Source of the DNA: Chloroflexota bacterium
GTDB lineage: Bacteria; Chloroflexota; Limnocylindria; Limnocylindrales; CSP1-4
DNA: 37,051 nt
Direction: 5' to 3'
Assembly (NCBI GenBank): GCA_021789435.1
Contig: JAJYJO010000016.1
Coordinates: 1 to 37,051, forward strand
Part shown: positions 1 to 8,735 of the stretch, one piece after another
How positions within the stretch are numbered: position 1 is the stretch's first letter
Layout: the number at the start of each line of letters is the position of its first letter
The notes under the pieces: model-generated
Told to the model about the DNA's origin: nothing
The model's input: only the letters and a program-made list of their open reading frames with translations
Database searches by the model: none
Made by a program: the position numbers and the translations under genes

Positions 1-1
1 C

Positions 2-757
2 CTGGGGATGCTGCCCATGGTGCTGCGCCCCGACGAGCTGCAGATCGGCCGCGGCGAGCCACCCGCCGACACCGCCCGCGTCCTCTCGCGCTACGTGGAT
101 GCGGTGGCGATCCGGACCTTCGAGCAGGCGTCGCTCGAGGAGCTTGCCCGGCACGCCTCGATTCCCGTCATCAACGCCCTGACGAACGAGCACCACCCGT
201 GCCAGGCCCTGGCCGACCTGATGACGTTCGAGGAGGCATTCGGCTCGCCGGTCGGACGGCGCCTCGCCTATGTCGGGGACGGCAACAACGTGGCCCATTC
301 GCTGATCGAGGCCTGCGCCCTGGCCGGCGTCCACGTCGTGCTGGCCACCCCGGAGCGCTACGAGCCGGATCCGGCCGTCGTGGCGGCCGCCCGCCAAGTG
401 GCCGCGACCACCGGCGGGTCGGTCGAGGTCGTCCGCCGCCCCGAGGCGGCGGTCCGCGATGCCGATGCGGTCTACACGGATGTCTGGACGTCGATGGGGG
501 CGGAGGCGGAGCGGGAGGCCCGCCAGGCGGCGTTCGCGGGCTTCGTGGTCACCGCGAAGCTGATGGACCTCGCCCGCCCGGAGGCCGTCTTCCTGCACTG
601 CCTGCCCGCCCACCGCGGCGAGGAGGTGACCGACGAGGTGATCGAGGGACCCCGGTCGCGGGTCTGGGACGAGGCCGAGAACCGCTGGTGGACGGAGATG
701 GCCGTCCTGTACTGGACGATCGGCGGGGACGGCGCCGGCCCACAGGTGAGCCGGTGA
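2..757 (+). CDS. argF: ornithine carbamoyltransferase, 5'-truncated by window edge
   Basis: About 251 C-terminal residues of a carbamoyltransferase are visible. The reading frame is open from base 2, so the N-terminal carbamoyl-phosphate domain (with its STRTR motif) lies outside the window. Visible family motifs are HPCQALAD (carbamoyl-phosphate/ornithine domain boundary), DVWTSMG (the SMG loop that binds ornithine) and FLHCLPAHRGEEV (catalytic Cys of the HCLP motif). These are the ornithine-specific forms rather than aspartate carbamoyltransferase forms. The stop overlaps the start of a carbamate kinase by four bases (GTGA). That coupling suggests a catabolic role (citrulline plus phosphate to ornithine plus carbamoyl phosphate), as in the arginine deiminase pathway. 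Anabolic ArgF or a putrescine-type enzyme cannot be excluded without the missing half. Family assignment is firm, physiological direction is inferred. Confidence 0.92.
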   Translation: MGMLPMVLRPDELQIGRGEPPADTARVLSRYVDAVAIRTFEQASLEELARHASIPVINALTNEHHPCQALADLMTFEEAFGSPVGRRLAYVGDGNNVAHSLIEACALAGVHVVLATPERYEPDPAVVAAARQVAATTGGSVEVVRRPEAAVRDADAVYTDVWTSMGAEAEREARQAAFAGFVVTAKLMDLARPEAVFLHCLPAHRGEEVTDEVIEGPRSRVWDEAENRWWTEMAVLYWTIGGDGAGPQVSR

Positions 758-1776
758 GCGCGACCGGAACCGCCGTTCGCGCCCGCCGGCGGATCGCCCC
801 GGCCCTGGCCCCCGAATCCACCCCGCCGTCGGGCCTGCCCGGTCGCGTCGTGGTCGCCCTCGGTGGCAACGCCCTCATCCGGCGCGGCGAGCGGGGCGAG
901 TTCGAGAGCCAGCGCCGCAACACCGACATGGCCGCCTCCGTGATCGTGAAGCTCGCGGAGACGGTCCCGGAGGTCGTCGTCACCCACGGCAACGGACCCC
1001 AGGTCGGCTTCCTGTCCCTCCAGGCGGAGGCCGGCCTGCCGGACGTCCCGGCGCCGCCCCTCGACGTTCTCGGCGCGGAGACCCAGGGCCAGATCGGCTA
1101 CCTGCTCAGCCAGTCTCTGCGGAACGCCTTCGGCGGGCGGGAGGATCCGCGGGAGATCGCGGTCGTCCTGACGCAGGTGGTGGTCGCCGTCGATGACCCG
1201 GCCTTCCAGCGACCGACCAAGCCGGTCGGGCCGGTCTACGACGAGACGAAGGCGCGCCGGCTGGCCGGCGAGCGCGGCTGGACGGTCGCGCCGGACAACC
1301 AGCACTGGCGGCGGGTCGTCCCCTCCCCCGCGCCGCGGCGGATCGTCGAGGCGGCGGTGATCCGCCGGCTCGTCCAGGCCGGGGCGCTGGTCATCGCCTC
1401 CGGCGGTGGCGGCATCCCCGTGGTGGAGGACGACGGCCTCGGCCTCCGCGGCGTCGAGGCCGTGATCGACAAGGACCTCGCTGCGGTCGTCCTCGCCGCG
1501 GATGTGCGGGCCGAGGCGTTGCTGCTGCTGACCGACGTGGACGGGGTCTACCGCGACTGGGGAACGCCCGAGCGCGAGCGAATCCCGCTGCTGACGGTCG
1601 ACGAGGCGGAGGCGATGCTGGCCTCCGGCGTCCTGCCGGCCGGGTCGATGGCCCCGAAAGTGCGCGCCTGCACGCAGTTCATCCGGGCCGGCGGCAAGGT
1701 CGCCGCGATCGGCCCCCTGGACGCGGCGACGGAGGTCCTCCTCGGCCAGACCGGCACGCGGATCGTCCGGGCCTGA
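754..1776 (+). CDS. arcC: carbamate kinase
   Basis: A 340-residue amino-acid-kinase-fold enzyme that makes ATP from carbamoyl phosphate and ADP. Family motifs are in order: VALGGNAL near the N-terminus, THGNGPQVG, PTKPVGPVYDE, SGGGGIPVV, IDKDLAA, LLLTDVDGVY and the C-terminal LPAGSMAPKV. The GTG at 754 is chosen because it forms a GTGA overlap with the preceding carbamoyltransferase stop and has AGGTGAG just upstream. It gives a Pro/Ala-rich leader of about 30 residues that the family normally lacks. A second in-frame GTG at 850 would give the usual compact N-terminus, so the start is uncertain. The enzyme would use the carbamoyl phosphate made by the upstream gene. No arginine deiminase gene is in view; it would have to lie left of the window. 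Confidence 0.93.
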   Translation: MSATGTAVRARRRIAPALAPESTPPSGLPGRVVVALGGNALIRRGERGEFESQRRNTDMAASVIVKLAETVPEVVVTHGNGPQVGFLSLQAEAGLPDVPAPPLDVLGAETQGQIGYLLSQSLRNAFGGREDPREIAVVLTQVVVAVDDPAFQRPTKPVGPVYDETKARRLAGERGWTVAPDNQHWRRVVPSPAPRRIVEAAVIRRLVQAGALVIASGGGGIPVVEDDGLGLRGVEAVIDKDLAAVVLAADVRAEALLLLTDVDGVYRDWGTPERERIPLLTVDEAEAMLASGVLPAGSMAPKVRACTQFIRAGGKVAAIGPLDAATEVLLGQTGTRIVRA

Positions 1777-1818
1777 GAGGCGGCCTCGGGACCTCTTCCC
1801 GCCGGCCGGGCCGTCCCC

Positions 1819-1824
1819 TACCAT
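1819..1824 (+). promoter_or_regulatory. -10-like hexamer (TACCAT) for a probably leaderless gene
   Basis: TACCAT is followed by seven bases and then the GTG at 1832, with no Shine-Dalgarno sequence between them. This TAnnnT-N6/7-start arrangement is what leaderless transcripts show in several high-GC phyla. The same arrangement recurs before the genes at 18207, 27814 and 35566. No convincing -35 was seen. Confidence 0.4.
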
Positions 1825-1831
1825 CTCCGCC

Positions 1832-2974
1832 GTGGCCGTCGTCACCGTCACCCCGTCCGAGCTCGGCGGCCTGGCACTGCTGGGCCTGGTCGCAGGGCTC
1901 GCCCTCTTCGGGCGCGGCCTGCTCGCCTACCGGCGCGGCAGCCAGGTCTCGACGCTGTCGACCTCGCGGATCGCCTCGCTGGCCGCCGGCGAGGTCCGGG
2001 TCACGGGGACGGTCCGGCCCGGGCCCCTGACGCTCGTCTCGCCGCTCCAGACTCGGCCCTGCGTCTACTTCCACGCCCGGGTCGTCGAGCACGACGGCCG
2101 CCAGGTCCGAACGCTGCTGGACCGCCGGCGGGCGGTCGGCTTCCTGGTGGACGACGGCTCGGCGACGGTCCGGGTCTTCCCGGGCGGCGCGAGCTGGGAC
2201 GTCCCGGCCGCCTACCACGAGTCGGACGGCCTGCTGGGCGACGGCGCGGTCGGCCTCCAGCCGAATGACGGGCCGGAGACGGTCGGATCGACCGGCCAAA
2301 GCGAGACGATGACCGCCGCGGAGCGTGAGGCGGCCGTCGCCCGGCTCCTCACCGTCCGGTCCGCCGACGACCGCCTCGCCGACTCGCCGGCCGCCGCACT
2401 GGCCGGCGGGTCCGGTCCGGGCCCGGTCGGCGGCGTCGCGGCCGCGGAGCTCGGCGGGACCGGCCGCGAGTACACCGAGGTCCGCCTCGAGCCCGGCCAG
2501 GTCGTGACCGTCATCGGGACCGCCCGTCCCTTCGCCGACCTGCCGGACCCGGCCAACCCCGACACCGTGGAGGGACCCCTTGCCGCCGCCGACGACCCGG
2601 AGATCGCCGCCGACCTGGCCGCGGCCCGGGCAAGCGGCAGCCTGGCGAACGACCCCGCCGCGGCGTGGGGCAACGCCGCGATCGAGGGCTTCGGCATCGG
2701 CCGGCCGGTCAGCCCGCCGACGCTCGACCCGGCCGCCGCGCCGGAGCCGGCAGCCCCGGCCGCCGAGGCAGCCGCCGCGCGCGGCCGCTTCGACATCCCG
2801 CCCGACGCGCTCGTGCTGGCCGCCGCCGCCGGCGCCCCGCTGGCCGTCTTCGCCGGTTCGCCCGGCGAGGCGGCCGGCCGCGCCGAGCACTCGTTCCTCG
2901 TCGGCCTGGTCGGGGCCGTGCTGGCGATCGGCTCGGCCGTCGGCCTGGCCCTGGCCGTCGCCGGCCGCCCGTGA
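1832..2974 (+). CDS. GIDE-domain-like membrane protein
   Basis: A 380-residue protein with an N-terminal transmembrane helix (about residues 10-33, followed by Arg-rich YRRG), a cytoplasmic-like middle and a C-terminal transmembrane helix (about 353-376). The middle resembles the GIDE domain of MUL1/GIDE-type E3 ligases, which bacteria carry without the RING: a block around GEVRVTGTV, PCVYFHARV, a strand pair DDGSATVRV, and later YTEVRLEPGQVVTVIG with the conserved E..L..G pattern. A low-complexity Ala/Pro/Gly linker separates the domain from the last helix. The LemA gene lies 10 bases downstream, and GIDE-like and LemA genes often neighbour each other in bacteria. The bacterial role is unknown; a membrane-stress or envelope function is inference. 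GTG start chosen from the -10-like hexamer directly upstream. Confidence 0.7.
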   Translation: MAVVTVTPSELGGLALLGLVAGLALFGRGLLAYRRGSQVSTLSTSRIASLAAGEVRVTGTVRPGPLTLVSPLQTRPCVYFHARVVEHDGRQVRTLLDRRRAVGFLVDDGSATVRVFPGGASWDVPAAYHESDGLLGDGAVGLQPNDGPETVGSTGQSETMTAAEREAAVARLLTVRSADDRLADSPAAALAGGSGPGPVGGVAAAELGGTGREYTEVRLEPGQVVTVIGTARPFADLPDPANPDTVEGPLAAADDPEIAADLAAARASGSLANDPAAAWGNAAIEGFGIGRPVSPPTLDPAAAPEPAAPAAEAAAARGRFDIPPDALVLAAAAGAPLAVFAGSPGEAAGRAEHSFLVGLVGAVLAIGSAVGLALAVAGRP

Positions 2975-2984
2975 GCGCGCTGCG

Positions 2985-3566
2985 ATGGCCCTGACGGCCG
3001 CCGCGGTCTTCGCCGCCGTCCTGGCCCTGGTCCTGGTCGCCTTCCTGGCCTACACGACCTACAACGCCGTGATCGCGATGCGCCAGCGGATCGACAAGGC
3101 CTGGGCCAACATCGAGGTGACGCTGGAACAGCGCCACGACGAGCTGCCGAACCTGGTCAGCGCGGTCCGCGACGTGATGGCCTACGAGCGCGACGTCCTT
3201 GAGCGCGTCACCGCGGCCCGGGCCGCCTTCTCGTCCGCCGCGCCGGTCCGGGAGCAGGCGACCGTCGCCGCCGCCACGAGCTCGGCGATCCGCTCGCTCT
3301 TCGCCGTCGTCGAGCGCTACCCGGAGCTGAAGTCGGCCGCGAATGTCCTCTCCCTCCAGGCGGAGATCGAGCGCCTGGAGGGCTTGATCGCAGACCGCCG
3401 CGAGCTCTACAACGACACCGTCTACCGCTACAACACCATGATCGCGCAGGTCCCGGCCAACCTGCTGGCCGGCCTCTTGCGCTGGCGTCCGCGCGACTTC
3501 TTCACCGCCGAGCAGGGCGCGGTCGAGCCGCCCGACGCCCGTCTCCGCACGGGAGAACCGGCCTGA
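2985..3566 (+). CDS. lemA: LemA family protein
   Basis: A 193-residue protein with one N-terminal transmembrane helix (about residues 4-26) followed by a helical-bundle domain. The family hallmark is clear: YNAVIAMRQRIDKAWANIEV followed by a D.LPNLV stretch, then long amphipathic helices containing ERVTAARAAF and the late YNDTVYRYNTMI segment, which matches the usual YN..V..YN.....P end of LemA. Length is typical (about 180-200). The biochemical function of LemA proteins is not settled; they are usually membrane anchored with the helical part outside. The start is the ATG ten bases after the upstream GIDE-like gene stop, so the two are probably one transcript. The GTG at 2971 is out of frame. 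No M48 peptidase or TPM-domain gene, the other common partners, is next door. Confidence 0.93.
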   Translation: MALTAAAVFAAVLALVLVAFLAYTTYNAVIAMRQRIDKAWANIEVTLEQRHDELPNLVSAVRDVMAYERDVLERVTAARAAFSSAAPVREQATVAAATSSAIRSLFAVVERYPELKSAANVLSLQAEIERLEGLIADRRELYNDTVYRYNTMIAQVPANLLAGLLRWRPRDFFTAEQGAVEPPDARLRTGEPA

Positions 3567-3580
3567 CCCGTGAGCCGGCG

Positions 3581-3598
3581 CGGCCGAGGACTCGGCCG
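3581..3598. terminator. hairpin between convergent lemA and GH94 genes
   Basis: CGGCCGA, loop GGAC, TCGGCCG: a perfect 7-bp GC stem beginning 14 bases after the lemA stop. The remaining roughly 200 bases up to the convergent GH94 stop are GC-rich with no clear gene. There is no T-tract, so intrinsic termination is only a possibility. Confidence 0.3.
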
Positions 3599-3794
3599 GC
3601 GCGGCCGGCCGGGCCGGTGACGACGAGGACGGGGGGTCGGTCGCAGACGAGGTAGACGTTGACGATGCCGCCGATCGCGATCCGCTGGACCGGTCCCGCC
3701 ACACGCTTCACCCCGTCGGTGCCTTTTGGGCTGGCCCTGCGGCAGCGGGGGGCAACGATACCCCGGGCCGGGGCCGCCCGACGGGCCGGCCGGG

Positions 3795-6191
3795 TCAGTC
3801 GAGGACGACCTCGACGATCACCCGGTCGACGCCAGGCGCGGCCAGCGGGACCACGTCGCCGTCGATGGGACGGCCGTCGACCGTGAGGGAAGCCCGGTTG
3901 CCGGATCCGGCGCGACGGACCTCGATCTCGTGAACGACGCCCCGGAAGACGCGCCGGGCGCGGAAGCCAGGCCAGGCCGCGGGGATGGTGGGGGCGATCC
4001 GCAGGCCCCGGTAGGTGGGCCGGATGCCGAGGATCCACTGGCTGGCGGCGACGAAGACCCAGGCCGCGGTCCCCGTCAGCCAGGCGTTGCGCCCCAGGCC
4101 GTACTGCGGGTGCGCGGGACCGCAGACGTTCTGGCAGTAGACGTAGGGCTCGGCGCGCAGGCGGTCGGCGTCCACCCGCGCCAGCGGCAGCAACGCCCGG
4201 TAGTGCGCGTAGGCGGCGTCGCCCCGGCCGAGCATCGCCGCGGCGACGATCGCCCAGGCGGCGGCGTGGCAGAAGATGCCGCCGTTCTCCTTGGCCCCCG
4301 GCGGATAGGTCGAGGTGCCACCGACCCGTGCATCGGCGCCGTCGTACGGCGGCCGGAGCAGGGCGTGCCCGAACGGCGTACCGAGACGTTCCTCCGCGGC
4401 GGCGAGGGCACGGGCCGGGCGGTCGCCCGACGCGATCTCGCCGATGACCGCCCAGACCTGGGGAACCAGGTTGATCTGGTGGCGCTCGTCCGCGGCCACG
4501 CCGACCGGGAGCCCGGCGTCGTCGAAGGCGCGGGCGTACCAGGCGCCGTCCCAGGCGCTCTGATCGATCGCCGCCGCCATCTCGGCGTGGAGGCCGCGGA
4601 ACCGGGCCGCCTCGACCGGCGTGCCGGCCGCGTCGCAGAGCTCGGCGAGGTCGAGGGCCGCCCGGCAGAAGAGCATGGCGGCGAAGACGCTCTCCGCCTT
4701 CCCCGAGCCGTGGTCGACATTGAGCGTGTCGTCCCAGTCCGCGAAGCCCGCCCGCGGCAGGCCGTGAGGTCCGCGCTGGTCCAGGCTGAAATCGATGGCC
4801 CGCAGCAGATGGTCCCAGACCGTCGCCTCGCCGCCATCGGCCCACGCGACGAGGCGCTGCAGCGCCTCGAAGTCGCCCGTCTCCCGCAGCTCGGCGCAGG
4901 TCGCGACGACCAGCCAGAGATGGTCGTCCGAGAACCACTGCGGCCAGTCCGGGTGCTCGGCCGCCAGCCCGGGACCACCGGCGACGCCGATCGGGAAGAA
5001 CTGGTGCCATGCGTGGCCGTCGCGGAACTGGAGGGCCCAGAGGCGGGCCAGCAGGCGGCTGGCCCGCTCGGGAACGCCGTGGAGAACGCCGAGGATATCC
5101 TGGGCGCTGTCGCGCGTACCCATCCCCCGCCCGAGCCCCGTCTCGTAGCCGGAGACGAAGCGCGACCAGTGAAGCGTCGTCCGGCACTGGACCTGGTTCC
5201 AGACGTTGAGCATTGCGTTCGTGTCCGGGTCGGGGGTCTCGACGACGAAGCGCGACAGGTAGGCGGCCCAGTCCCGGCGCAGCGCGGCGAAGGCGACGTC
5301 GACCGCCCGAGGGTCCGACCAGCGGCGGATCGCGGCGGCGATTCCGGCCGGGCGGTCGGTCAGGCCCATCACGAAGACGAGCTCCTGTTCTTCGCCAGCG
5401 GCGAGCTCGATCTCGTGGCAGAGGGAGCCGACGCTGTTGCCCCGCGGCGAATCCGCGTCGGTCGGCTCACCCCTGACCACCACGACGGGGTCGGCCAGGT
5501 CGTGGCCGCGACCCACGAACTCCTCGCGGTCGGCCGTGTAGCCCAGCGCCGGCCGGGACGACCCGATGAACGAGGTTGCGGGACTGAACGGGGTGGCAAC
5601 CAGGATGGCGCCGTCCTCGAACCGGCCGCGCACGATCTGCTGCGCCCAGTCGAGGTTCTGCTGGTCGGCCACGGCGTCGAGGTAGCCGAACTCCACGTAG
5701 CTGAAGGTCCGCAGGCGGCGCCGGCCGCGGCCGGCGTTGCGTACCTTCAGGACCCACAGCTCGACTGGACAGGGATCGTCGGCCGCCGCGGGCGGGACGA
5801 AGTAGAGGAGCTCCGCGGCGATCCCTTCGACGGTGCCGCAGATGCGCGTGTACCCGGGCGCGTGGCGGCACTCGTACGCCTCGAGGTCGCGCCGCACCGG
5901 CTGCCAGGTGGGGCTCCAGAAGCGACCGGTCTCCATGTCGCGCAGGTAGACGTAGCGACCCGGCTGGTCGGCCGGGATCCCGTTGTAGCGGTAGCGGCTG
6001 ACGCGGCGGCTGCGCGGGTCGCGGTCGAACGAGAAGCCTCCGCCGGTGTTCGAGACGATCCCCCCGTAGCCACCCCGGCCGAGGTAGTTGAGCCAGGGGC
6101 TGGGGGTGTCCGGACGGGTGATCACATACTCGCCGGTCGCGGAATCGATGTGGCCGTACGGGTTGACCGCCCCGGGCCCGCCGTTGCTCAC
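3795..6191 (-). CDS. GH94 glycoside phosphorylase (second copy, substrate unknown)
   Basis: A 798-residue enzyme of glycoside hydrolase family 94, which cleaves beta-glucosides with phosphate to give a sugar 1-phosphate. It starts with the family N-terminal beta-sandwich (YGHIDSATGEYVITRPDTP, residues 12-30), then the GR..G.RDSAQD motif (about 354-365) of the (alpha/alpha)6 barrel and DWDD (485-488), whose last Asp (488) aligns with the catalytic acid of cellobiose phosphorylase. Where cellobiose phosphorylases have DWNDCLN, this copy has DWDDTLN followed by DHGSGKAES. Acceptor preference is therefore probably different (cellobionate, laminaribiose, chitobiose or a longer cellodextrin are options). 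GTG start at 6191 overlaps the stop of the upstream GH94 gene by four bases (GTGA), giving translational coupling. Last gene of the transporter operon; the family is secure, the substrate is not. Confidence 0.9.
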   Translation of the reverse strand: MSNGGPGAVNPYGHIDSATGEYVITRPDTPSPWLNYLGRGGYGGIVSNTGGGFSFDRDPRSRRVSRYRYNGIPADQPGRYVYLRDMETGRFWSPTWQPVRRDLEAYECRHAPGYTRICGTVEGIAAELLYFVPPAAADDPCPVELWVLKVRNAGRGRRRLRTFSYVEFGYLDAVADQQNLDWAQQIVRGRFEDGAILVATPFSPATSFIGSSRPALGYTADREEFVGRGHDLADPVVVVRGEPTDADSPRGNSVGSLCHEIELAAGEEQELVFVMGLTDRPAGIAAAIRRWSDPRAVDVAFAALRRDWAAYLSRFVVETPDPDTNAMLNVWNQVQCRTTLHWSRFVSGYETGLGRGMGTRDSAQDILGVLHGVPERASRLLARLWALQFRDGHAWHQFFPIGVAGGPGLAAEHPDWPQWFSDDHLWLVVATCAELRETGDFEALQRLVAWADGGEATVWDHLLRAIDFSLDQRGPHGLPRAGFADWDDTLNVDHGSGKAESVFAAMLFCRAALDLAELCDAAGTPVEAARFRGLHAEMAAAIDQSAWDGAWYARAFDDAGLPVGVAADERHQINLVPQVWAVIGEIASGDRPARALAAAEERLGTPFGHALLRPPYDGADARVGGTSTYPPGAKENGGIFCHAAAWAIVAAAMLGRGDAAYAHYRALLPLARVDADRLRAEPYVYCQNVCGPAHPQYGLGRNAWLTGTAAWVFVAASQWILGIRPTYRGLRIAPTIPAAWPGFRARRVFRGVVHEIEVRRAGSGNRASLTVDGRPIDGDVVPLAAPGVDRVIVEVVLD

Positions 6192-8704
6192 GGCATCGCC
6201 GCGGTCCCGATCGGAGCGGCGGCCACCTCCGGCCCCTCCACGAACGCCTCGACCACGACCTCGGCGCCCGGCACGGCCGGCGCCGCGAGGCTGCCGGCCA
6301 CGGGCCGGCCGTCGACCCTCAGCCGGCTCACGCGTCCGCGACCTCCGACCGGTTTGCGGATGGCGATCCGGTAGGTGGCCCCGCGGAACCGGCGGCGCAC
6401 GGTGACGTCGCCCCAGCCTTCCGGCAGGCGAGGGTCGATCCGCAGCCCATCGTGCTCCGGCCGGATCCCCAGGATCCACTGGGTCACCGCGACGTAGTTC
6501 CAGGCGGCCGTCCCGGTCAGCCAGGAGTTCTTGGCCGCGCCGTGGTCCGGCGCGTCCCGGCCGGCGATCATCTGGGCGTAGACGTACGGCTCGCAGCGGT
6601 GGACGTCCGCGAGCCCCTCGCGGACCGATGGGTTGATCCGGAGGTAGTCCTCGAGGGCGGCGTCCCCGTCACCGACCATCGCCTCGGCGATCGCCAGCCA
6701 GGGGTTGGTCTGGCAGAAGATGCCGCCGTTCTCCTTGTAGCCGGGCGGGTAGGAGGAGATCTCGCCCAGGTGCAGCTCATACCGCGAGTAGGCGGGCTGG
6801 AGAAGCATGACGCCGTGCGGCGTGGCCAGGCGCTCGCGGACCGAGGCGAGGGCCCGGGCGGCGCGGCCGTCGGCCAGGCCGATGCCGGCCATGGGGCAGA
6901 GGCCCTGCGGCTCGGCGAAGATCTGGCCCGCCTCGTTCTCGACCGAGCCGACGGGCCGGCCGAAGTGGTCGTAGGCCCGACGGAACCAGGCGCCGTCCCA
7001 GGCGTGAGCATCGACCGCCGCCCGCAGGCCGGCCGCCAGGGCCCGGCAGCGGTCGGCCTCCGCCAGGTCGCCGCGCCGGGCCGCGATCTCCGCCAGGTCC
7101 CCGGCGGCCATCACGACCAGCGCTGCGATCACGACCGACTCTGCGACCATGCCCTCCCGGTTCTCGACCGTCTGGAAGGATTCGCCCGGCCGGTCCGAGA
7201 AGGCGTTGAGGTTGAGGCAGTCGTTCCAGTCGGCCCGGCCGATCAGCGGCAGCCCGTGGGGGCCCAGCCGGTCGGCCGTGAAGCGAACCGCCCGCTGGAG
7301 GTGCTCGTAGAGCGGCGTCTCCGAGCCGGCCCGGCTGTCGTACGCCACGGCCTCGTCCAGGACGGCCGCGTCGCCCGTCTCCCGCAGGTACGCGGCCACG
7401 GCCAGGATCAGCCAGGCGGGATCGTCGTTGAAGCCTGAGCCGACCGCGTCGTTGCCCCGCTTTGTCAGCGGCTGGTACTGGTGGTAGGCGCCGCCCGACG
7501 GCAGCTGCGTGGCAGCCAGGTCCAGGATCCGCGCCCGGGCGCGGTCCGGGGCCAGGTGGACGAACCCCAGCAGGTCCTGGCAGGAATCCCGGAAGCCGAT
7601 CCCCCGCCCGATCCCCGACTCGAAGAGCGACGCGGAGCGGGCCAGGTTGAAGGTGACCGTGCACTGGTAGGCGTTCCAGATGTTGACCATCCGGTCGACG
7701 TGCTCGCTCGGCGTCTCCACCTGGAGCGCGCCCAGGAGTGCCGTCCAGCGCTCCCGCAGCTCCGCGAAGGCGCCCTCCACGGCCGCGGGCCGGAGGAAGC
7801 GCTCGAGGAGGGGCCGGACGGAACGCTTGTCGAGGGTCCGCGAGCCGGGCGGGTCGAACTTGCGGTCCGGCGGGTTCTCGCCGTAGCCGAGCACGAAGAC
7901 GACCTCCTGCCGCTCGCCGGGCTCCAGCCGAAGACGCACCTGGTGCGCGCCGATCGGCTGCCAGCCGTGGGCGATCGAGCCGGCGGTCGCCCCCCGCTCG
8001 ACTGCCAACGGGCGATCCCAGCCCCGATAGGGTCCGAGGAACGCATCTCGCGACGTGTCGAAGCCGGCCGGCTGCGCCGAGCAGGCGAAGTAGGCGAAGT
8101 GGTTCCGTCGCTCCCGGTACTCGCTCGTGTGGTAGATCACGCCGTCCGCCACCTCGACCTCGCCGATCGAGTAGTTGCGCTGGAAGTTGGTGGCGTCGTC
8201 GAGCGCGTCCCAAAGGCAGAACTCCACCACCGAGAAGAGCGACAGGGTCGTCGCGGTGGGTCGCTCGTTGGTCAGCCGCACCCGCCAGGTCTCCAGCGGG
8301 GCGCCGGCAGGCACCAGGTAGAGCGTCTCGGCCCGGATCCCGCCGCGGGCCCCGGCGATTGTCGTGTAGCCCAGGCCGTGGCGGCAGCGGTAGTCGTCCA
8401 GATCGCGCTGGACCGGCTGCCAGCTCGGGCTCCAGTAGTCCCCGGTCGCATCGTCCCGGAGGTAGAGGTAGCGACCGCCGAGGTCGAGCGGGGCGTTGTT
8501 GTAGCGGTAGCGCGTCAGGCGGCGGAGCCGCGGGTCCCGATAGAAGGAGTAGCCGCCAGCCGTGTTCGAGATGATCCCGAAGTAGGCCTCGCTGCCCAGG
8601 TAGTTGATCCACGGCAGGGGCGTGTCGGGCCGGGTGATGACGTACTCGCGCGCCGCGTCGTCGAAATGGCCGTAGCCGCTCGCCGCCCCCCCGCCCCCCG
8701 TCAC
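6188..8704 (-). CDS. GH94 phosphorylase, cellobiose phosphorylase-like
   Basis: An 838-residue GH94 enzyme. Motifs: N-terminal YGHFDDAAREYVITRPDTP, GIGRGIGFRDSCQD (about residues 364-377) and GRADWNDCLN (489-498), whose Asp495 corresponds to the general acid of cellobiose phosphorylase. The following GESFQTVENREG stretch is also typical of the cellobiose phosphorylase branch. Expected reaction: cellobiose plus phosphate to glucose 1-phosphate plus glucose, in the cytoplasm, saving one ATP per disaccharide. It sits 31 bases after an Opp-type ATPase gene and overlaps the second GH94, consistent with phosphorolysis of imported beta-gluco-oligosaccharides. GTG start at 8704 has GAGG about nine bases upstream and gives the normal family length; an in-frame extension upstream is Arg/Pro-rich noise. 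Cellobiose as substrate is a family-based inference. Confidence 0.9.
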   Translation of the reverse strand: MTGGGGAASGYGHFDDAAREYVITRPDTPLPWINYLGSEAYFGIISNTAGGYSFYRDPRLRRLTRYRYNNAPLDLGGRYLYLRDDATGDYWSPSWQPVQRDLDDYRCRHGLGYTTIAGARGGIRAETLYLVPAGAPLETWRVRLTNERPTATTLSLFSVVEFCLWDALDDATNFQRNYSIGEVEVADGVIYHTSEYRERRNHFAYFACSAQPAGFDTSRDAFLGPYRGWDRPLAVERGATAGSIAHGWQPIGAHQVRLRLEPGERQEVVFVLGYGENPPDRKFDPPGSRTLDKRSVRPLLERFLRPAAVEGAFAELRERWTALLGALQVETPSEHVDRMVNIWNAYQCTVTFNLARSASLFESGIGRGIGFRDSCQDLLGFVHLAPDRARARILDLAATQLPSGGAYHQYQPLTKRGNDAVGSGFNDDPAWLILAVAAYLRETGDAAVLDEAVAYDSRAGSETPLYEHLQRAVRFTADRLGPHGLPLIGRADWNDCLNLNAFSDRPGESFQTVENREGMVAESVVIAALVVMAAGDLAEIAARRGDLAEADRCRALAAGLRAAVDAHAWDGAWFRRAYDHFGRPVGSVENEAGQIFAEPQGLCPMAGIGLADGRAARALASVRERLATPHGVMLLQPAYSRYELHLGEISSYPPGYKENGGIFCQTNPWLAIAEAMVGDGDAALEDYLRINPSVREGLADVHRCEPYVYAQMIAGRDAPDHGAAKNSWLTGTAAWNYVAVTQWILGIRPEHDGLRIDPRLPEGWGDVTVRRRFRGATYRIAIRKPVGGRGRVSRLRVDGRPVAGSLAAPAVPGAEVVVEAFVEGPEVAAAPIGTAAMP

Positions 8705-8735
8705 CGGCCGTCCTCGCGGCGGTCCTCGAGCCGGC

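Noticed and set aside
754-850. Carbamate kinase start at the internal GTG (850)
   Set aside because: It would give a more typical N-terminus but leaves an unexplained open frame and loses the coupled overlap; kept as an alternative only.
472-1851. Long open frame on the minus strand opposite argF/arcC, and similar long antisense frames opposite nearly all genes
   Set aside because: High GC leaves antisense frames open; compositions are Arg/Gly/Pro-rich without motifs, while the sense frames carry clear family signatures.
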